64,000 nucleotides of DNA. It comes from Flavobacteriales bacterium. Lineage in GTDB: Bacteria; Bacteroidota; Bacteroidia; Flavobacteriales_E; Vicingaceae. The stretch lies in contig JAPHUD010000035.1 in the NCBI GenBank assembly GCA_026196775.1, positions 1 to 64,000 of the forward strand, given 5' to 3'. A model generated the notes under the pieces. That model worked only from the letters and a program-made list of their open reading frames with translations. It made no database searches and was not told the DNA's origin. Below are positions 55,457 to 64,000 of the stretch, in pieces. Positions within the stretch are counted from its first letter, which is position 1; every line of letters starts with the position of its first letter. The position numbers were made by a program, and so were the translations under genes.

Positions 55457-56371
55457 TTAAGTGGTATTTTTTTGAGTTTTTATAAATGTTAAAAGTAAAA
55501 ATGTTGTAGCACTAAAACTTATTATAATAAGTAAAATGGATAAGAATGTATTTTCTGAAGATGAAAAAGGCTCACTATCATTAATACTATTAGGATTTAT
55601 ATAAGCAGCTATTACTACAGAGCCATTGTTTAATAAGTGTGCTATAATTGGCAACCAAAGTGATTTGCTCCAAAAAAATAAATAACCAAACATTACACCT
55701 AAAATTAATCTAGGTAAAAAACCATAAAATTGCATGTGTAATGCACTAAATAAAATTGCCGTAATCCAAACTCCTAAATGATATTTTTTTGTCCATTTAA
55801 TAAAAAGTTTTTGTAAGACTCCTCTAAACAATAACTCTTCGCCTACAGCTGGCAAAATAGCTACTAAAAAAAAGATAAAAAAGAAATCTAAAAGATTACC
55901 CATTTTAAGGAATGATGAAGTTAAAAACATGGCTTCTTCTTCACTTTGCTTCATCCATTCTTCAATGGAAGACATAAATTCTGGCAATACTAATTTTGAA
56001 TTTAAATCTATTGTGAAAGATAAAAAAGGCATTACAATAAACATTATAAGAACGGTAAGAATAATACTTTTAAAGTTAGTTTTTGCTTTAATACCAAGTT
56101 CAATAAATGGGGTTTTACTAATAAGTTTAGCATAAATTAATGGAGGAATAATAAATAAACCAATTGAGCTAAAAAGTTGTATGATTTTTAGTGCGTTTAT
56201 TTCGTTATTTGCTAATTGATGATATGAAAATTGATGGTTGATATTAACATTAAAAAGTAATTTGGCAACTACGGCACCAACAATAGAAAAAAGTAAAACA
56301 CTTAATAAACAAAGAACTAGAATTATTACTAATTGCTTTAGGAAGTCGGTTTTTTCGTTAAGACTATTCAT
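55457..56371 (-). CDS. CPBP-family intramembrane metalloprotease
   Basis: A 304-residue inner-membrane protein with seven or eight helices. The Abi/CPBP motifs are complete: E178-E179 with R183 (GEELLFRG), H212 (SALHMQF) and H245-x3-N249 (AHLLNNG). Relatives (Rce1, MroQ, PrsW-like) cut membrane or prenylated peptides; bacterial ones act in bacteriocin immunity or signalling. The substrate here is unknown. It starts seven bases after the ClC gene's stop codon, so the two are surely one transcript. Confidence 0.88.
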   Translation of the reverse strand: MNSLNEKTDFLKQLVIILVLCLLSVLLFSIVGAVVAKLLFNVNINHQFSYHQLANNEINALKIIQLFSSIGLFIIPPLIYAKLISKTPFIELGIKAKTNFKSIILTVLIMFIVMPFLSFTIDLNSKLVLPEFMSSIEEWMKQSEEEAMFLTSSFLKMGNLLDFFFIFFLVAILPAVGEELLFRGVLQKLFIKWTKKYHLGVWITAILFSALHMQFYGFLPRLILGVMFGYLFFWSKSLWLPIIAHLLNNGSVVIAAYINPNSINDSEPFSSSENTFLSILLIIISFSATTFLLLTFIKTQKNTT

Positions 56372-56378
56372 GGTTAGC

Positions 56379-57758
56379 TTATTTTATGAGTTTATTTTTT
56401 TCTTTTTTTGGAGTAAAGAGAGGTGAAGAAAGGTAGTCTTCAACCAATTGCTCATAAAATGATTTTTTATTTAAAATTTTAGCAACACTTATAGCAATAA
56501 GAGCAGCTAACATCATTGAAAAAACACTAGTATGTCTATTGGTCATTTCTAAAACTAAAATGAATGATGTGAATGGAGCGTGCGTTACTCCAGTCATAAA
56601 AGCAATCATAGAAGTAATAATAATTAAGTTTTTAAATTCAGGAATATTTAATAGATTAACTATGCCATCGCCCAAAGTAGCTCCAATAGATAATGAAGGG
56701 GCAAATATCCCTCCTGCACCGCCACTAACATAGGTGATAATAGACGCAAAAAACCTTGATGGGAAAGTATGCCATTGGGTTGAGGAATTTTCGTTGAATA
56801 ATAAGTCTACCATTACTGTTTTTCCTGAACCAGTTGATTCATTACCAGTAAAGTATATTAATGTGGCAAATAGTAACCCCATAAATATTGCCCATGCAGC
56901 TTTTTGTTTAGTGTATTTCAATATTTTTTTCCACCTAATTACTTTTAATAAGATGGTAGAAAAGAGATAACCAAAAAAACTGCTGAAAATAGCAGTTAAT
57001 ATTACATGAATTATTGCCATACCTTTCATTTCTGGCACATCAGGAGTACCTATATATAAATAGGAGCCAAGAAAAAGTTGAGAGGTTAGACCAGCAATAA
57101 TTACGGCTGTAAATAAATGAGTCCGCATAGCATTTAAGTGAGTTTTACCCAATTCTTCAATGGCAAAAACAATTCCTCCCAGAGGAGTATTAAATGCTGC
57201 CGCTAATCCTGCAGCACCACCTGAAATAAGCATAAGCCTTTGGTTAATTTTAGGCCAAAAATCGGGAACAAAACGATAAATAGTATTAAAAATTGCTCCA
57301 GAAATTTGTATGGTAGGACCTTCTCTACCAATTGCTCCACCACCAAGTAATAGGGTAATACTACTGATAATTTTTACAATAATTACTTTTACATTTAACA
57401 GCTTTAAAATATTTGAAGAACCATTTTTTTGACCTGAAAATTGAATACTAGCAATAAGCTGTGGAATTCCACTACCCGAAGCAGTAGGGCTAAATTTATG
57501 AACCAACCACCAAGCAATAAAAAAACTTAAAGGAGCTACAATAAAAATCCACCAAGCTCTTTCAAAATTAATAGTTTCATGAAGTTGCTCAACCCAATGA
57601 AATAACTTTGAATAAAATACAGCAAGTAACCCAGCAACAATAGATGACACCCAAAAGGGAAAAGACTGTAAAGTGAATTTTTTCAACTCATCATTTTGCA
57701 TTTTGGTTTTAACCAGTTGCAAAAGAGAATTAATATAAGTCTTTATTTTTTTTAACAT
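56379..57758 (-). CDS. ClC-family chloride channel/exchanger
   Basis: A 459-residue inner-membrane protein of the ClC fold without C-terminal CBS domains. Selectivity motifs are GSGIP (95-99), GREGP (144-148, gating E146) and GGIFAPSLSIG. The second acidic pair E201-E202 (FAIEELGK) matches the internal proton glutamate of E. coli ClC, so it is more likely a Cl-/H+ exchanger than a channel. Such exchangers help acid resistance. First gene of the pair with the CPBP protease. Confidence 0.93.
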   Translation of the reverse strand: MLKKIKTYINSLLQLVKTKMQNDELKKFTLQSFPFWVSSIVAGLLAVFYSKLFHWVEQLHETINFERAWWIFIVAPLSFFIAWWLVHKFSPTASGSGIPQLIASIQFSGQKNGSSNILKLLNVKVIIVKIISSITLLLGGGAIGREGPTIQISGAIFNTIYRFVPDFWPKINQRLMLISGGAAGLAAAFNTPLGGIVFAIEELGKTHLNAMRTHLFTAVIIAGLTSQLFLGSYLYIGTPDVPEMKGMAIIHVILTAIFSSFFGYLFSTILLKVIRWKKILKYTKQKAAWAIFMGLLFATLIYFTGNESTGSGKTVMVDLLFNENSSTQWHTFPSRFFASIITYVSGGAGGIFAPSLSIGATLGDGIVNLLNIPEFKNLIIITSMIAFMTGVTHAPFTSFILVLEMTNRHTSVFSMMLAALIAISVAKILNKKSFYEQLVEDYLSSPLFTPKKEKNKLIK

Positions 57759-57781
57759 TATTTTTTTGAAAGTTACACAGG

Positions 57782-57789
57782 CAAATTTA
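57782..57789 (-). promoter_or_regulatory. -7 box for the ClC gene
   Basis: On the minus strand TAAATTTG, matching TAnnTTTG, 23 bases from the ATG. It lies just past the terminator of the upstream gene. Confidence 0.4.
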
Positions 57790-57802
57790 AGTAGAACAAA
57801 AT

Positions 57803-57835
57803 AAAAAGAGGCTACTTATTTAAATAAGTAGCCTC
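57803..57835 (-). terminator. intrinsic terminator of the M43 protease gene
   Basis: A perfect 14-base-pair palindrome (57808-57835, GAGGCTACTTATTT and its complement) is followed on the minus strand by TTTTTAT. It lies 34 bases after the protease stop codon. Confidence 0.82.
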
Positions 57836-57869
57836 CAAAAAAACTAAAAACTAATTTGAAAAAATTGGA

Positions 57870-60020
57870 TTATTGTATTACTAATTTTTGTGTAATTACG
57901 TTGTTATCAGCTTTAAATTGAACAAAATAAACACCTGAAGACAGTTGGTTGTTTTCATCAATTGAAAGTGTATATTTTCCAGTGGCAAAACTTTGCCCAT
58001 TTATAATGTTTGTAACATCTTTACCTAATAAATCCTTAACAACAATAGAAAGATTGTTAACATTTTTTGTAAGGTTAAAACTAATTACAGCATTACTTTT
58101 TGCTGGATTAGGATAGATAATAAAATTACTGATATTGTCATATTGTTCACCAACTGATGCTATACCATCAATGTTTATATCATCTAAATAGAAATTATTT
58201 CCTCCACCTGATTCAAAAGCGAATTTAAAACGAACATTTGTTTCATTAGTTATTGTACTCAAGTTTATTGATTTTTCTACCCATTCACCAGCTGTAGGAG
58301 CCCAAAAGGAAGTTTTTAAACCTGTTGTTGTTAAATTAGCTCCTGTTAATGGCAATTTTAATGTCCATGTTTCTCCACAATCTAAAGACCACCATACTAA
58401 CAACCTATCAGTATCTGTACTTGCTCTCCTAGCAAAAGCAATTTTAAATTTAAACATTGGGTTAGTTATGCTAGATAAATCATAAGAAGGAGTAATTAAC
58501 TCATCTTTCCAATTAGCTGCAGAGGTTAAATAATTCCTTAGCTCTACAGCGGCACTTCCTGTGGCTGCAGCACTAGTAGTTCTCTGGAATTTTTGACCAC
58601 CAGTAGGGTCTATTACTATAAAATCATTAGTAAATGTAGTAGCATTTTCAAAACTTTCCACTAAAACTCCTGAGTAATCTGCGGTTAGCGAGCTAACAGT
58701 AATAATACTGTTTTTAGTTATACTTCCTGTTCCTGCACTATTACCTGGCTGGTGTGTTGTACTGAAAATACCTGGACTATTGTAAGTAATAGAAGGGTTG
58801 GCTGCTGTTGAATTAGCTGGTGTCCCTCCATTAAAAGTCCAATTATAAGAAGTAACAATACCATTATAAGAGTTGTCTGCATAGGTTACAGATGAACCGA
58901 CACAAACCATAGGGTTGTCATAAGTGAAATCTGCTATTGGAGCACATGTTACTGGTCCATATGGGTCGGCAGTACCTGTAAATGACAAATTAGAGGCGTC
59001 AGATAGTTGTTTTAATCCTTGAGAAGTGCTTGTGTTACTCAATACAGCATCCATTCTTGATTTTTGTCCAGCTGAAAACATATTTTGACAGCTGTTATAA
59101 CTCATGTAATTTTCAATTTGATCTAATACGTTAAAACCATAAAAATCTCCTGAAGGTACATTGTTACATGAATTTTGTGCTGTTGGACAACCAAAAGTTG
59201 ATGTTGATACGGGAGGTGTGTCAGCAACAAAATCTCCACCACCAGTTCCATTGTTTGAACATCCTCCTTGAAAAGTATGTAATAAACCGAAACAATGACC
59301 TATTTCATGAGTTAAAGTTCTATCATTTCTATTGATGAAATTATGATCCATTACAACACCGTAGGTATTATTAATTCCACTCCAAGGGAATTGTGCGTAT
59401 CCGGCAATAATTCCACCACCACCTCCACCACCGATGTTTACAACAGACCAAACATTAAAATATTTTTTAGTATCCCAACGACTAACGTTTTTAACGGCAT
59501 CACTAGCATCAACACTAAGTGGAGATTCTACTCTTACAATTCCTTCTGTACAGTTTCCATTAGGATCTAAGTGAGCTAATCTGAATTCTACTCCAGCATC
59601 AATAGCTACTGGTGCAAAAGGAGCATTGGTTGTATTTCTAGTTTGTGAAGCATCACTATTAAGTCTTCTAAAATCTTCATTGATAGTTAACATTGCATCT
59701 TCAATATCTTGTTTAGATACATTTCCTTGACCATTAAAAGTAACTATATGGAATACTACAGGGATGATATAAGTTGGTGTTTTATCATTTGGGCCTCCTT
59801 TTTTTAAGTTTTGAGGATTATTTTGAATAAAGTCTCTAACTTGAGCTTCAAATTGTTCTTTTTGTTGAATCAACGAAGGGTTTTGTTTAATTTGATTTTC
59901 GTAGTGATGATCTGCACCACACCAATCTCCTGTTCTTTCAACTTGAGCGTAAGCCTTTGGTGATGATGAAAATAATAAAGTAGCAAGTAATAAAGATGCT
60001 GTAATTTTTAAAGATTTCAT
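57870..60020 (-). CDS. secreted M43 (pappalysin-type) zinc metalloprotease with PKD and T9SS domains
   Basis: A 716-residue secreted protease. A signal peptide (1-26, ending AYAQ) and a propeptide precede the catalytic domain (about 75-340). The zinc site is HEIGHCFGLLH (H238, E239, H242, H248) and the Met-turn is near YMSYNSC. GGGGGGIIAGYAQFPW lies before it. A PKD domain (about 360-445, PIADFTYDNPMVCVGSSVTY), a jelly-roll domain of about 190 residues (VESFENATTF ... NFYLDDINID) and a type A sorting domain (FIIYPNPAKSNAVISF) follow. It probably digests proteins outside the cell. Single gene with promoter box and terminator. Confidence 0.93.
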   Translation of the reverse strand: MKSLKITASLLLATLLFSSSPKAYAQVERTGDWCGADHHYENQIKQNPSLIQQKEQFEAQVRDFIQNNPQNLKKGGPNDKTPTYIIPVVFHIVTFNGQGNVSKQDIEDAMLTINEDFRRLNSDASQTRNTTNAPFAPVAIDAGVEFRLAHLDPNGNCTEGIVRVESPLSVDASDAVKNVSRWDTKKYFNVWSVVNIGGGGGGGIIAGYAQFPWSGINNTYGVVMDHNFINRNDRTLTHEIGHCFGLLHTFQGGCSNNGTGGGDFVADTPPVSTSTFGCPTAQNSCNNVPSGDFYGFNVLDQIENYMSYNSCQNMFSAGQKSRMDAVLSNTSTSQGLKQLSDASNLSFTGTADPYGPVTCAPIADFTYDNPMVCVGSSVTYADNSYNGIVTSYNWTFNGGTPANSTAANPSITYNSPGIFSTTHQPGNSAGTGSITKNSIITVSSLTADYSGVLVESFENATTFTNDFIVIDPTGGQKFQRTTSAAATGSAAVELRNYLTSAANWKDELITPSYDLSSITNPMFKFKIAFARRASTDTDRLLVWWSLDCGETWTLKLPLTGANLTTTGLKTSFWAPTAGEWVEKSINLSTITNETNVRFKFAFESGGGNNFYLDDINIDGIASVGEQYDNISNFIIYPNPAKSNAVISFNLTKNVNNLSIVVKDLLGKDVTNIINGQSFATGKYTLSIDENNQLSSGVYFVQFKADNNVITQKLVIQ

Positions 60021-60042
60021 TTGTGAATTTTTAGTTTATCTA

Positions 60043-60050
60043 CAAATATA
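60043..60050 (-). promoter_or_regulatory. -7 box for the M43 protease gene
   Basis: On the minus strand TATATTTG, a perfect TAnnTTTG, 22 bases before the ATG at 60020. No clear -33 TTG. Confidence 0.5.
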
Positions 60051-60112
60051 ACCTTTTCTTTTGGTTTTTTTTAGGCTTTTTAGCATGTTATTATTAGAAT
60101 GCTAACCTCTGT

Positions 60113-60829
60113 TTAGCTAATGTCTCTTACTGAACAAATGGTTTTTTCTTGTAAGGTTTTGTCTGAAATAAATTTGGCAATAAGTTTTGCGGTACTTGTT
60201 GGATCTGCTAAATCTCCATTCTTTTTATACTCTATAAACCTTTCAATATTTGAAAAATTAGCCTCATCTGCTTTTCTAATAACCTCTTGCATGCTAGTAT
60301 CAATAATTCCTGGGGCTAAGCTCAAAACAGTAACATTCAAACTTTTGTTATTGATTTCTTCTTTAAAAACCAAACTAAGCATATCTAGCCCTGCCTTGGT
60401 AGCACAATATACACTCCATCCATCAATAGGGTTTCTTCCTGCACCTGAACTAATGTTTAACACAAGCTTTTTTACACCATTATTATAAGCTTTAAGCAAT
60501 TGGTTGGTCAGCAACGTTGGTGTAATAAGATTGAGGTTGTAGGTGCTAATTATTTTATCACAATCGAGGTTTCCTAAGTATTTAATATCACCAACAATTC
60601 CAGCATTATTTATTAGAGTAATGCTTGTAGCATTTTTTAATTTGGGAAATTGAAATTGTTTAACAGTATCTAAATCTGCTAAATCAATTTTTAAATGTTG
60701 AAATTGTTCATGATTAATATTATTTGTTCTGGAAATGCCATAAACAAAGTTATTTTTATCGGTTAATAATAATTCTGTTAGAGCTTTACCCAGCCCTTTG
60801 CTCGACCCTGTAATAAAGAAATAATCCAT
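60113..60829 (-). CDS. short-chain dehydrogenase/reductase (sepiapterin-reductase-like)
   Basis: A 238-residue classical SDR. The cofactor loop is TGSSKGLG (7-14), NNAG is at 74-77, and the active site is S127/S128 with Y141/K145 (YCATKAGLDML). The overall pattern, with MDYFFITGSSKGLGKALTEL at the front and LAPGIIDTSMQEVIRKADE near the end, resembles sepiapterin-reductase-type SDRs, but the substrate is not certain. It follows the cystathionine gamma-synthase-type gene by five bases and is probably co-transcribed. Confidence 0.87.
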   Translation of the reverse strand: MDYFFITGSSKGLGKALTELLLTDKNNFVYGISRTNNINHEQFQHLKIDLADLDTVKQFQFPKLKNATSITLINNAGIVGDIKYLGNLDCDKIISTYNLNLITPTLLTNQLLKAYNNGVKKLVLNISSGAGRNPIDGWSVYCATKAGLDMLSLVFKEEINNKSLNVTVLSLAPGIIDTSMQEVIRKADEANFSNIERFIEYKKNGDLADPTSTAKLIAKFISDKTLQEKTICSVRDIS

Positions 60830-60834
60830 AATTT

Positions 60835-61974
60835 TTAGTTTAGTGCGTTGTTTAAATCGGTTAATAAATCATCAGCATCTTCAACACCAACACTTAGTCT
60901 TATAAGTGAATCAACAATGCCTATTTTTTCTCTTTCTACTTTTGGAATAGCTGCATGTGTCATGGTTGCAGGGTGTCCTATTAGCGACTCTACACCACCC
61001 AGTGATTCTGCCAAGGCAAATAGTTGCAATTTTGTTACTATGTTTAAAGCATCTTCTAATTTATTTCCTTTAAGAGAGAAAGAAATCATGCCGCCAAAAT
61101 CTCTCATTTGAGCCTTAGCTACAGTATGATTTGGATGTGAAGTAAACCCTGGCCAATATACTTTTTCAACTTTTGGATGAGCAGCTAAAAATTCAGCAAT
61201 TATTTTTCCATTTTCGCAATGTCTTTGCATTCTTAAATGTAATGTTTTAATTCCTCTAAGTACTAAAAAAGCATCTTGTGGGCCACAAACTGCTCCACTA
61301 CTGTTTTGAATCCTATAAATTTCTTTTGCAATTTTTTCATCATTAACCACCAAAGCACCCATCACTACGTCAGAGTGTCCTCCCAAATATTTGGTAGCGG
61401 AGTGCATCACTATATCAGCACCCAAATCTAACGGGTTTTGTAAGTAAGGAGTTGCAAAAGTATTATCAACAGCTAATAAAACATTATTCTTTTTGGCAAT
61501 AGTAGCAACAGCTTTAACATCAATAATATTCATCATTGGGTTGGTCGGTGTTTCAATCCAAATAAGCTTAGTATTATCATTAATTTTTTCTTCAATAGTC
61601 TTAGTATTGTGCATAGGTACAAAGTGAAATTTAATACCATATTTTTCAAAAATAGTAGTAAAAATTCTGTAAGAACCACCATATAAATCGTTTGTAGAGA
61701 TTACTTCATCACCAGGGTTTAACATTTTGATTACACAATCTATTGCAGCTAAACCAGAACCAAAACAAGCACCAAATTTTCCATTTTCAATGGCAGCTAA
61801 ATTTTTTTCTAAAGCATGTCTTGTTGGGTTTAGCGTTCTAGAATATTCATAACCTTTGTTTTTTCCAACACCATCTTGAACATAAGTGGAAGTTTGGTAA
61901 ATAGGAGTCATAATTGCTCCAGTTGCTGGGTCAGGTTCAAGTCCTGAATGAATAGCTTTTGTTCCGAATTTCAT
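60835..61974 (-). CDS. cystathionine gamma-synthase/lyase-type PLP enzyme
   Basis: A 379-residue enzyme of the Cys/Met-metabolism PLP family. The PLP lysine is K195 (SATKYLGGHSD), with YSRTLNPTRHALEKNLA and the PLP phosphate-binding loop GSGLAAID. IETPTNPMMNIID and the C-terminal ESLIGHPATMTHAAI are typical of both cystathionine gamma-synthase and gamma-lyase, which sequence alone does not separate well. I chose the ATG at 61974: a promoter (62015-62046) lies between it and the longer frame's start at 62046. The SDR gene follows five bases after its stop. Confidence 0.92.
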   Translation of the reverse strand: MKFGTKAIHSGLEPDPATGAIMTPIYQTSTYVQDGVGKNKGYEYSRTLNPTRHALEKNLAAIENGKFGACFGSGLAAIDCVIKMLNPGDEVISTNDLYGGSYRIFTTIFEKYGIKFHFVPMHNTKTIEEKINDNTKLIWIETPTNPMMNIIDVKAVATIAKKNNVLLAVDNTFATPYLQNPLDLGADIVMHSATKYLGGHSDVVMGALVVNDEKIAKEIYRIQNSSGAVCGPQDAFLVLRGIKTLHLRMQRHCENGKIIAEFLAAHPKVEKVYWPGFTSHPNHTVAKAQMRDFGGMISFSLKGNKLEDALNIVTKLQLFALAESLGGVESLIGHPATMTHAAIPKVEREKIGIVDSLIRLSVGVEDADDLLTDLNNALN

Positions 61975-62014
61975 TACTTTTTGTATAATTGATTTATACT
62001 TTATTGATTCAACA

Positions 62015-62046
62015 CAAAAATAGGTAAAGAAAGCGGGACTTAACAA
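62015..62046 (-). promoter_or_regulatory. promoter of the cystathionine gamma-synthase-type gene
   Basis: On the minus strand, TTG (62046-62044), a 21-base spacer and TATTTTTG (62022-62015) match the consensus. The leader to the ATG at 61974 would be about 35 bases. Confidence 0.62.
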
Positions 62047-62081
62047 TTTATGGAAATAAGCTAGTTTTTAGGGAAGAGGTG

Positions 62082-62990
62082 TTATTCATAAAAACCATAT
62101 TCATACTGAATGATGGTAAGAAATTCGGTAGCAATAACCTTGGTTAGTTGGGCAGTCATCAACATATTTTTATCATAGAGAAATTGTGTTGAGGTTTTAT
62201 ACTCATTATTTTCATAGGTTTTTATTTCCATTAAATTGCCAATCTCATCATATATAAACTCCTCTTTTTTAATGAGGTCTTTATTAAGATCAGCATGAGT
62301 GGTTCGTTCACTCAACCTGCCTGTTTCGTTGAATTTATAGGTGATTTTTGATTTTTTGTTACCAATTAAATACTTGGTATATACTTCAGATAAATAGCCC
62401 AATTTATCATAATAATAAAATGTTTCTTTATAGCTTTTTCCATAACTATTGTAATGAGTAATTTTTTCTTGATTATTAGATAGTTGCTCACAATGGAAGC
62501 TATCTGTTTTAATAATGTATTGTCTTTTTAAGCTAAAATCATTTTTGGTATTGCTCGCATTTTCTTCACGAGCATATGTCTCTTTTAATAAGTTACCTTT
62601 AACATCATAATCATAAGTCAGAGAAAAAAAACCGTTATTATCTGTTTTTCGCTTTACAATAATTTTGTTTTCACTATTATAAGTGTAAGCGATAACACTT
62701 GTGTCTTTTTTAATATCTTGAGATAGAAAGGTAGAGTATTGCTGTTGTAACATGCCGTTTTCATCGAACTCGTAATAGAAATCCACATTTTTCTTTCGGA
62801 TAATATCTTTTACTTTTTTAGATGACCAACTTCCTTTAATGGATTTTATCTTGTTGGCTTTAATGAATTTTTCATTAAAAAAAGGTTCTTCATCAAAAAG
62901 CTGTTTGTTGGCATCAAGTAATTGTGCTTTGGTATTTAATGAAAGCAAAAAAAATAAAAAAAGGCTTAAAAGATATTTTACTATGAGCAT
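62082..62990 (-). CDS. secreted protein with YD-like repeated beta strands
   Basis: A 302-residue protein with a signal peptide (about 1-22, ending NTKAQ). The rest repeats a motif of the form Y-x-F/Y-D/N-E-x-G-x-L (YYEFDENGMLQ, YDYDVKGNLLKET, YYDKLGYLSEVYT, YKFNETGRLSERT, FIYDEIGNLMEIK). This resembles RHS/YD repeats in a short, stand-alone form with no toxin domain visible. The function is unknown. It starts 13 bases after fcl's stop codon on the same strand, so it may be on the gmd-fcl transcript, but nothing links it to sugar synthesis. Confidence 0.6.
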   Translation of the reverse strand: MLIVKYLLSLFLFFLLSLNTKAQLLDANKQLFDEEPFFNEKFIKANKIKSIKGSWSSKKVKDIIRKKNVDFYYEFDENGMLQQQYSTFLSQDIKKDTSVIAYTYNSENKIIVKRKTDNNGFFSLTYDYDVKGNLLKETYAREENASNTKNDFSLKRQYIIKTDSFHCEQLSNNQEKITHYNSYGKSYKETFYYYDKLGYLSEVYTKYLIGNKKSKITYKFNETGRLSERTTHADLNKDLIKKEEFIYDEIGNLMEIKTYENNEYKTSTQFLYDKNMLMTAQLTKVIATEFLTIIQYEYGFYE

Positions 62991-63003
62991 AAAACGATTA
63001 ATT

Positions 63004-63930
63004 TTAGAAAGTATCTTTTACTTCTTCATAAACAGTTTTAATTCCTTCTTCTAAAGAGATATTGTGTTTCCATCCTAATTGATTAATTCTGGATACATCC
63101 ATTAATTTTCGTGGAGTTCCATCAGGTTTGGAGGTGTTGAAAACTAAATCGCCTTTATAGCCAATGGTTTTTTTAACCAATAAAGCTAAGTCTTTAATAG
63201 AAATATCTGTACCTGAACCTACATTTACAAATAATTCTTCGTTGTAGTTTTTCATTAAAAACAGACAAGCAGCTGCTAAGTCATCAACATGCAAAAATTC
63301 TCTAAGAGGAGTTCCTGTTCCCCAAATTTCTACTTGTAGTTGGTTTTCTACTTTGGCAGTGTGAAATTTTCTAATTAAAGCAGGCAATACATGTGAGTTG
63401 TTTAAATCATAATTATCATTCGGGCCATATAGGTTAGTTGGCATTGCCGAAATAAAATTACAACCGTATTGTCTTCTATACGATTCGCAAAGTTTGATGC
63501 CGGCTATTTTAGCAATAGCGTAAGGTTCATTAGTAGCCTCTAAAAAACCTGTTAAAAGATATTCTTCTTTTAATGGTTGGGGAGCCATTTTTGGATAAAT
63601 GCAAGAGGAGCCTAAAAACAATAATTTAGTTACTTTATTTAAATAAGCAGCATGAATTACATTGGCTTCTATCATTAGGTTTTGATAAAGAAAATCGGCT
63701 CTATAAACATTATTGGCGTGAATTCCACCTACTTTTGCTGCAGCTAAAAAAACATAATTGGGTTTTTCTGTTTCAAAAAAACTATTCACCGCTTGTTGGT
63801 TAGTTAAATCTAACTCTTTAGAAGTTCTAACTAATAAGTTCGTGAACCCATTGCTTTTTAGCTGTCTAACGATAGCCGAACCGACCATGCCGTTATGTCC
63901 GGCAACATAAATTTTATCAGATTTATTCAT
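63004..63930 (-). CDS. fcl: GDP-L-fucose synthase
   Basis: A 308-residue extended SDR that epimerises and reduces GDP-4-keto-6-deoxymannose to GDP-L-fucose. The NADP loop is GHNGMVG (11-17), the active site S108/S109-C110 ([14 protein letters not shown]) with Y137/K141 (YAIAK), and ALIRKFH plus [17 protein letters not shown] are typical. Its ATG overlaps the last eight bases of the partial gmd gene, so the two are coupled. Fucose would go into surface glycans. Confidence 0.96.
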   Translation of the reverse strand: MNKSDKIYVAGHNGMVGSAIVRQLKSNGFTNLLVRTSKELDLTNQQAVNSFFETEKPNYVFLAAAKVGGIHANNVYRADFLYQNLMIEANVIHAAYLNKVTKLLFLGSSCIYPKMAPQPLKEEYLLTGFLEATNEPYAIAKIAGIKLCESYRRQYGCNFISAMPTNLYGPNDNYDLNNSHVLPALIRKFHTAKVENQLQVEIWGTGTPLREFLHVDDLAAACLFLMKNYNEELFVNVGSGTDISIKDLALLVKKTIGYKGDLVFNTSKPDGTPRKLMDVSRINQLGWKHNISLEEGIKTVYEEVKDTF

Positions 63931-64000
63931 TGTAATTCATTACGTCATGTCCGCCCTCAAGCAAGTATTTATCTCTTTTAAATAAATTTACATCAGATTT
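63923..64000 (-). CDS. gmd: 3' end of GDP-mannose 4,6-dehydratase (cut by window edge)
   Basis: The last 25 codons and TAA stop of a gene that continues beyond the right edge. The visible tail, [20 protein letters not shown] near the end of the protein, fits the C-terminus of GDP-mannose 4,6-dehydratase, which makes the substrate of fcl. The eight-base overlap with the fcl start and the gene order gmd-fcl support this. Confidence 0.8.
   Translation of the reverse strand, partial: KSDVNLFKRDKYLLEGGHDVMNYNE

Noticed and set aside
61975-62046. Longer N-terminus for the cystathionine gamma-synthase-type enzyme
   Set aside because: A well-spaced promoter lies within this stretch, and family members start at MKFGTKAIHSG.

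Overview
This is an AT-rich stretch (about one third G+C by eye) of a Bacteroidota chromosome, most like Flavobacteriia/Flavobacteriales. The taxonomic call is inference from several signs: secreted proteins ending in a type A T9SS (type IX secretion) sorting domain, the Bacteroidetes promoter form TTG-N17-23-TAnnTTTG, families such as DUF3108, DUF4412 and PorT-like barrels, weak Shine-Dalgarno sites, and many ATGA/TAATG gene overlaps. I found no rRNA, tRNA, insertion sequence, prophage or CRISPR array. The window reads as core chromosome with some fast-evolving cell-surface genes.

Layout. 1-5.4 kb: the tail of an unrecognised gene, a class I methyltransferase, and a minus-strand surface operon (GIGT-type secreted protein, outer-membrane barrel, T9SS cargo). 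5.7-8.3 kb: a DUF3108 protein, a variant M23 peptidase and a VOC protein. 8.4-13.2 kb: Fur-family regulator, STAS protein and purA, converging on a rocF-argS pair. 13.4-18 kb: two related DUF4412-like envelope proteins, ftsK and a LolA-like protein. 18.1-20.8 kb (minus): rnhA, a MarC-family protein and a DUF389 membrane protein. 20.9-27.6 kb: acyl-CoA carboxylase beta, thiolase, bifunctional Rel and purH. 27.7-33.2 kb: the elongasome operon mreB-mreC-mreD-mrdA-rodA with overlapping stop/start codons. 33.3-34.9 kb: a barrel, a small gene split by a frameshift, and a bacterial PH-domain protein. 35-38 kb (minus): monomeric isocitrate dehydrogenase, a YkoF-like thiamine-binding protein and a PnuC-family transporter. 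38.2-44.5 kb: a SUMF1-like protein, an ACMSD-type amidohydrolase, short-chain threonine dehydrogenase, an aminomuconate-semialdehyde-type aldehyde dehydrogenase, a small cytochrome-b-like membrane protein and HflX. 44.5-49 kb (minus): an ArsC-like protein, EamA transporter, asparaginase and two glycosyltransferases. 49-54.5 kb: a flippase-like membrane protein, pheT and a T9SS PA-domain protein. 54.6-64 kb (minus): a barrel, a CPBP protease with a ClC transporter, an M43 metalloprotease, an SDR with a cystathionine gamma-synthase-type enzyme, a secreted repeat-like protein, fcl and the 3' end of gmd.

How the genes fit together. Wall elongation and division (mre operon, ftsK, M23 peptidase), envelope protein traffic (LolA-like, barrels, T9SS cargo) and nucleotide/stringent-response genes (purA, purH, rel) dominate. 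The amidohydrolase and aldehyde dehydrogenase match successive steps of the 3-hydroxyanthranilate branch of tryptophan breakdown. The PnuC homologue beside a thiamine-binding protein suggests thiamine uptake rather than NAD-precursor uptake.

I do not see an obvious new defence or mobile system. The points most worth a second look are the His-to-Cys zinc-site change in the M23 peptidase, a promoter lying inside a terminator hairpin, the probable second -7 promoter flavour TAnnTTCG, ten-base tandem repeats after two minus-strand genes, the frameshifted small gene, and a secreted protein with both type-B-like and type-A T9SS features.
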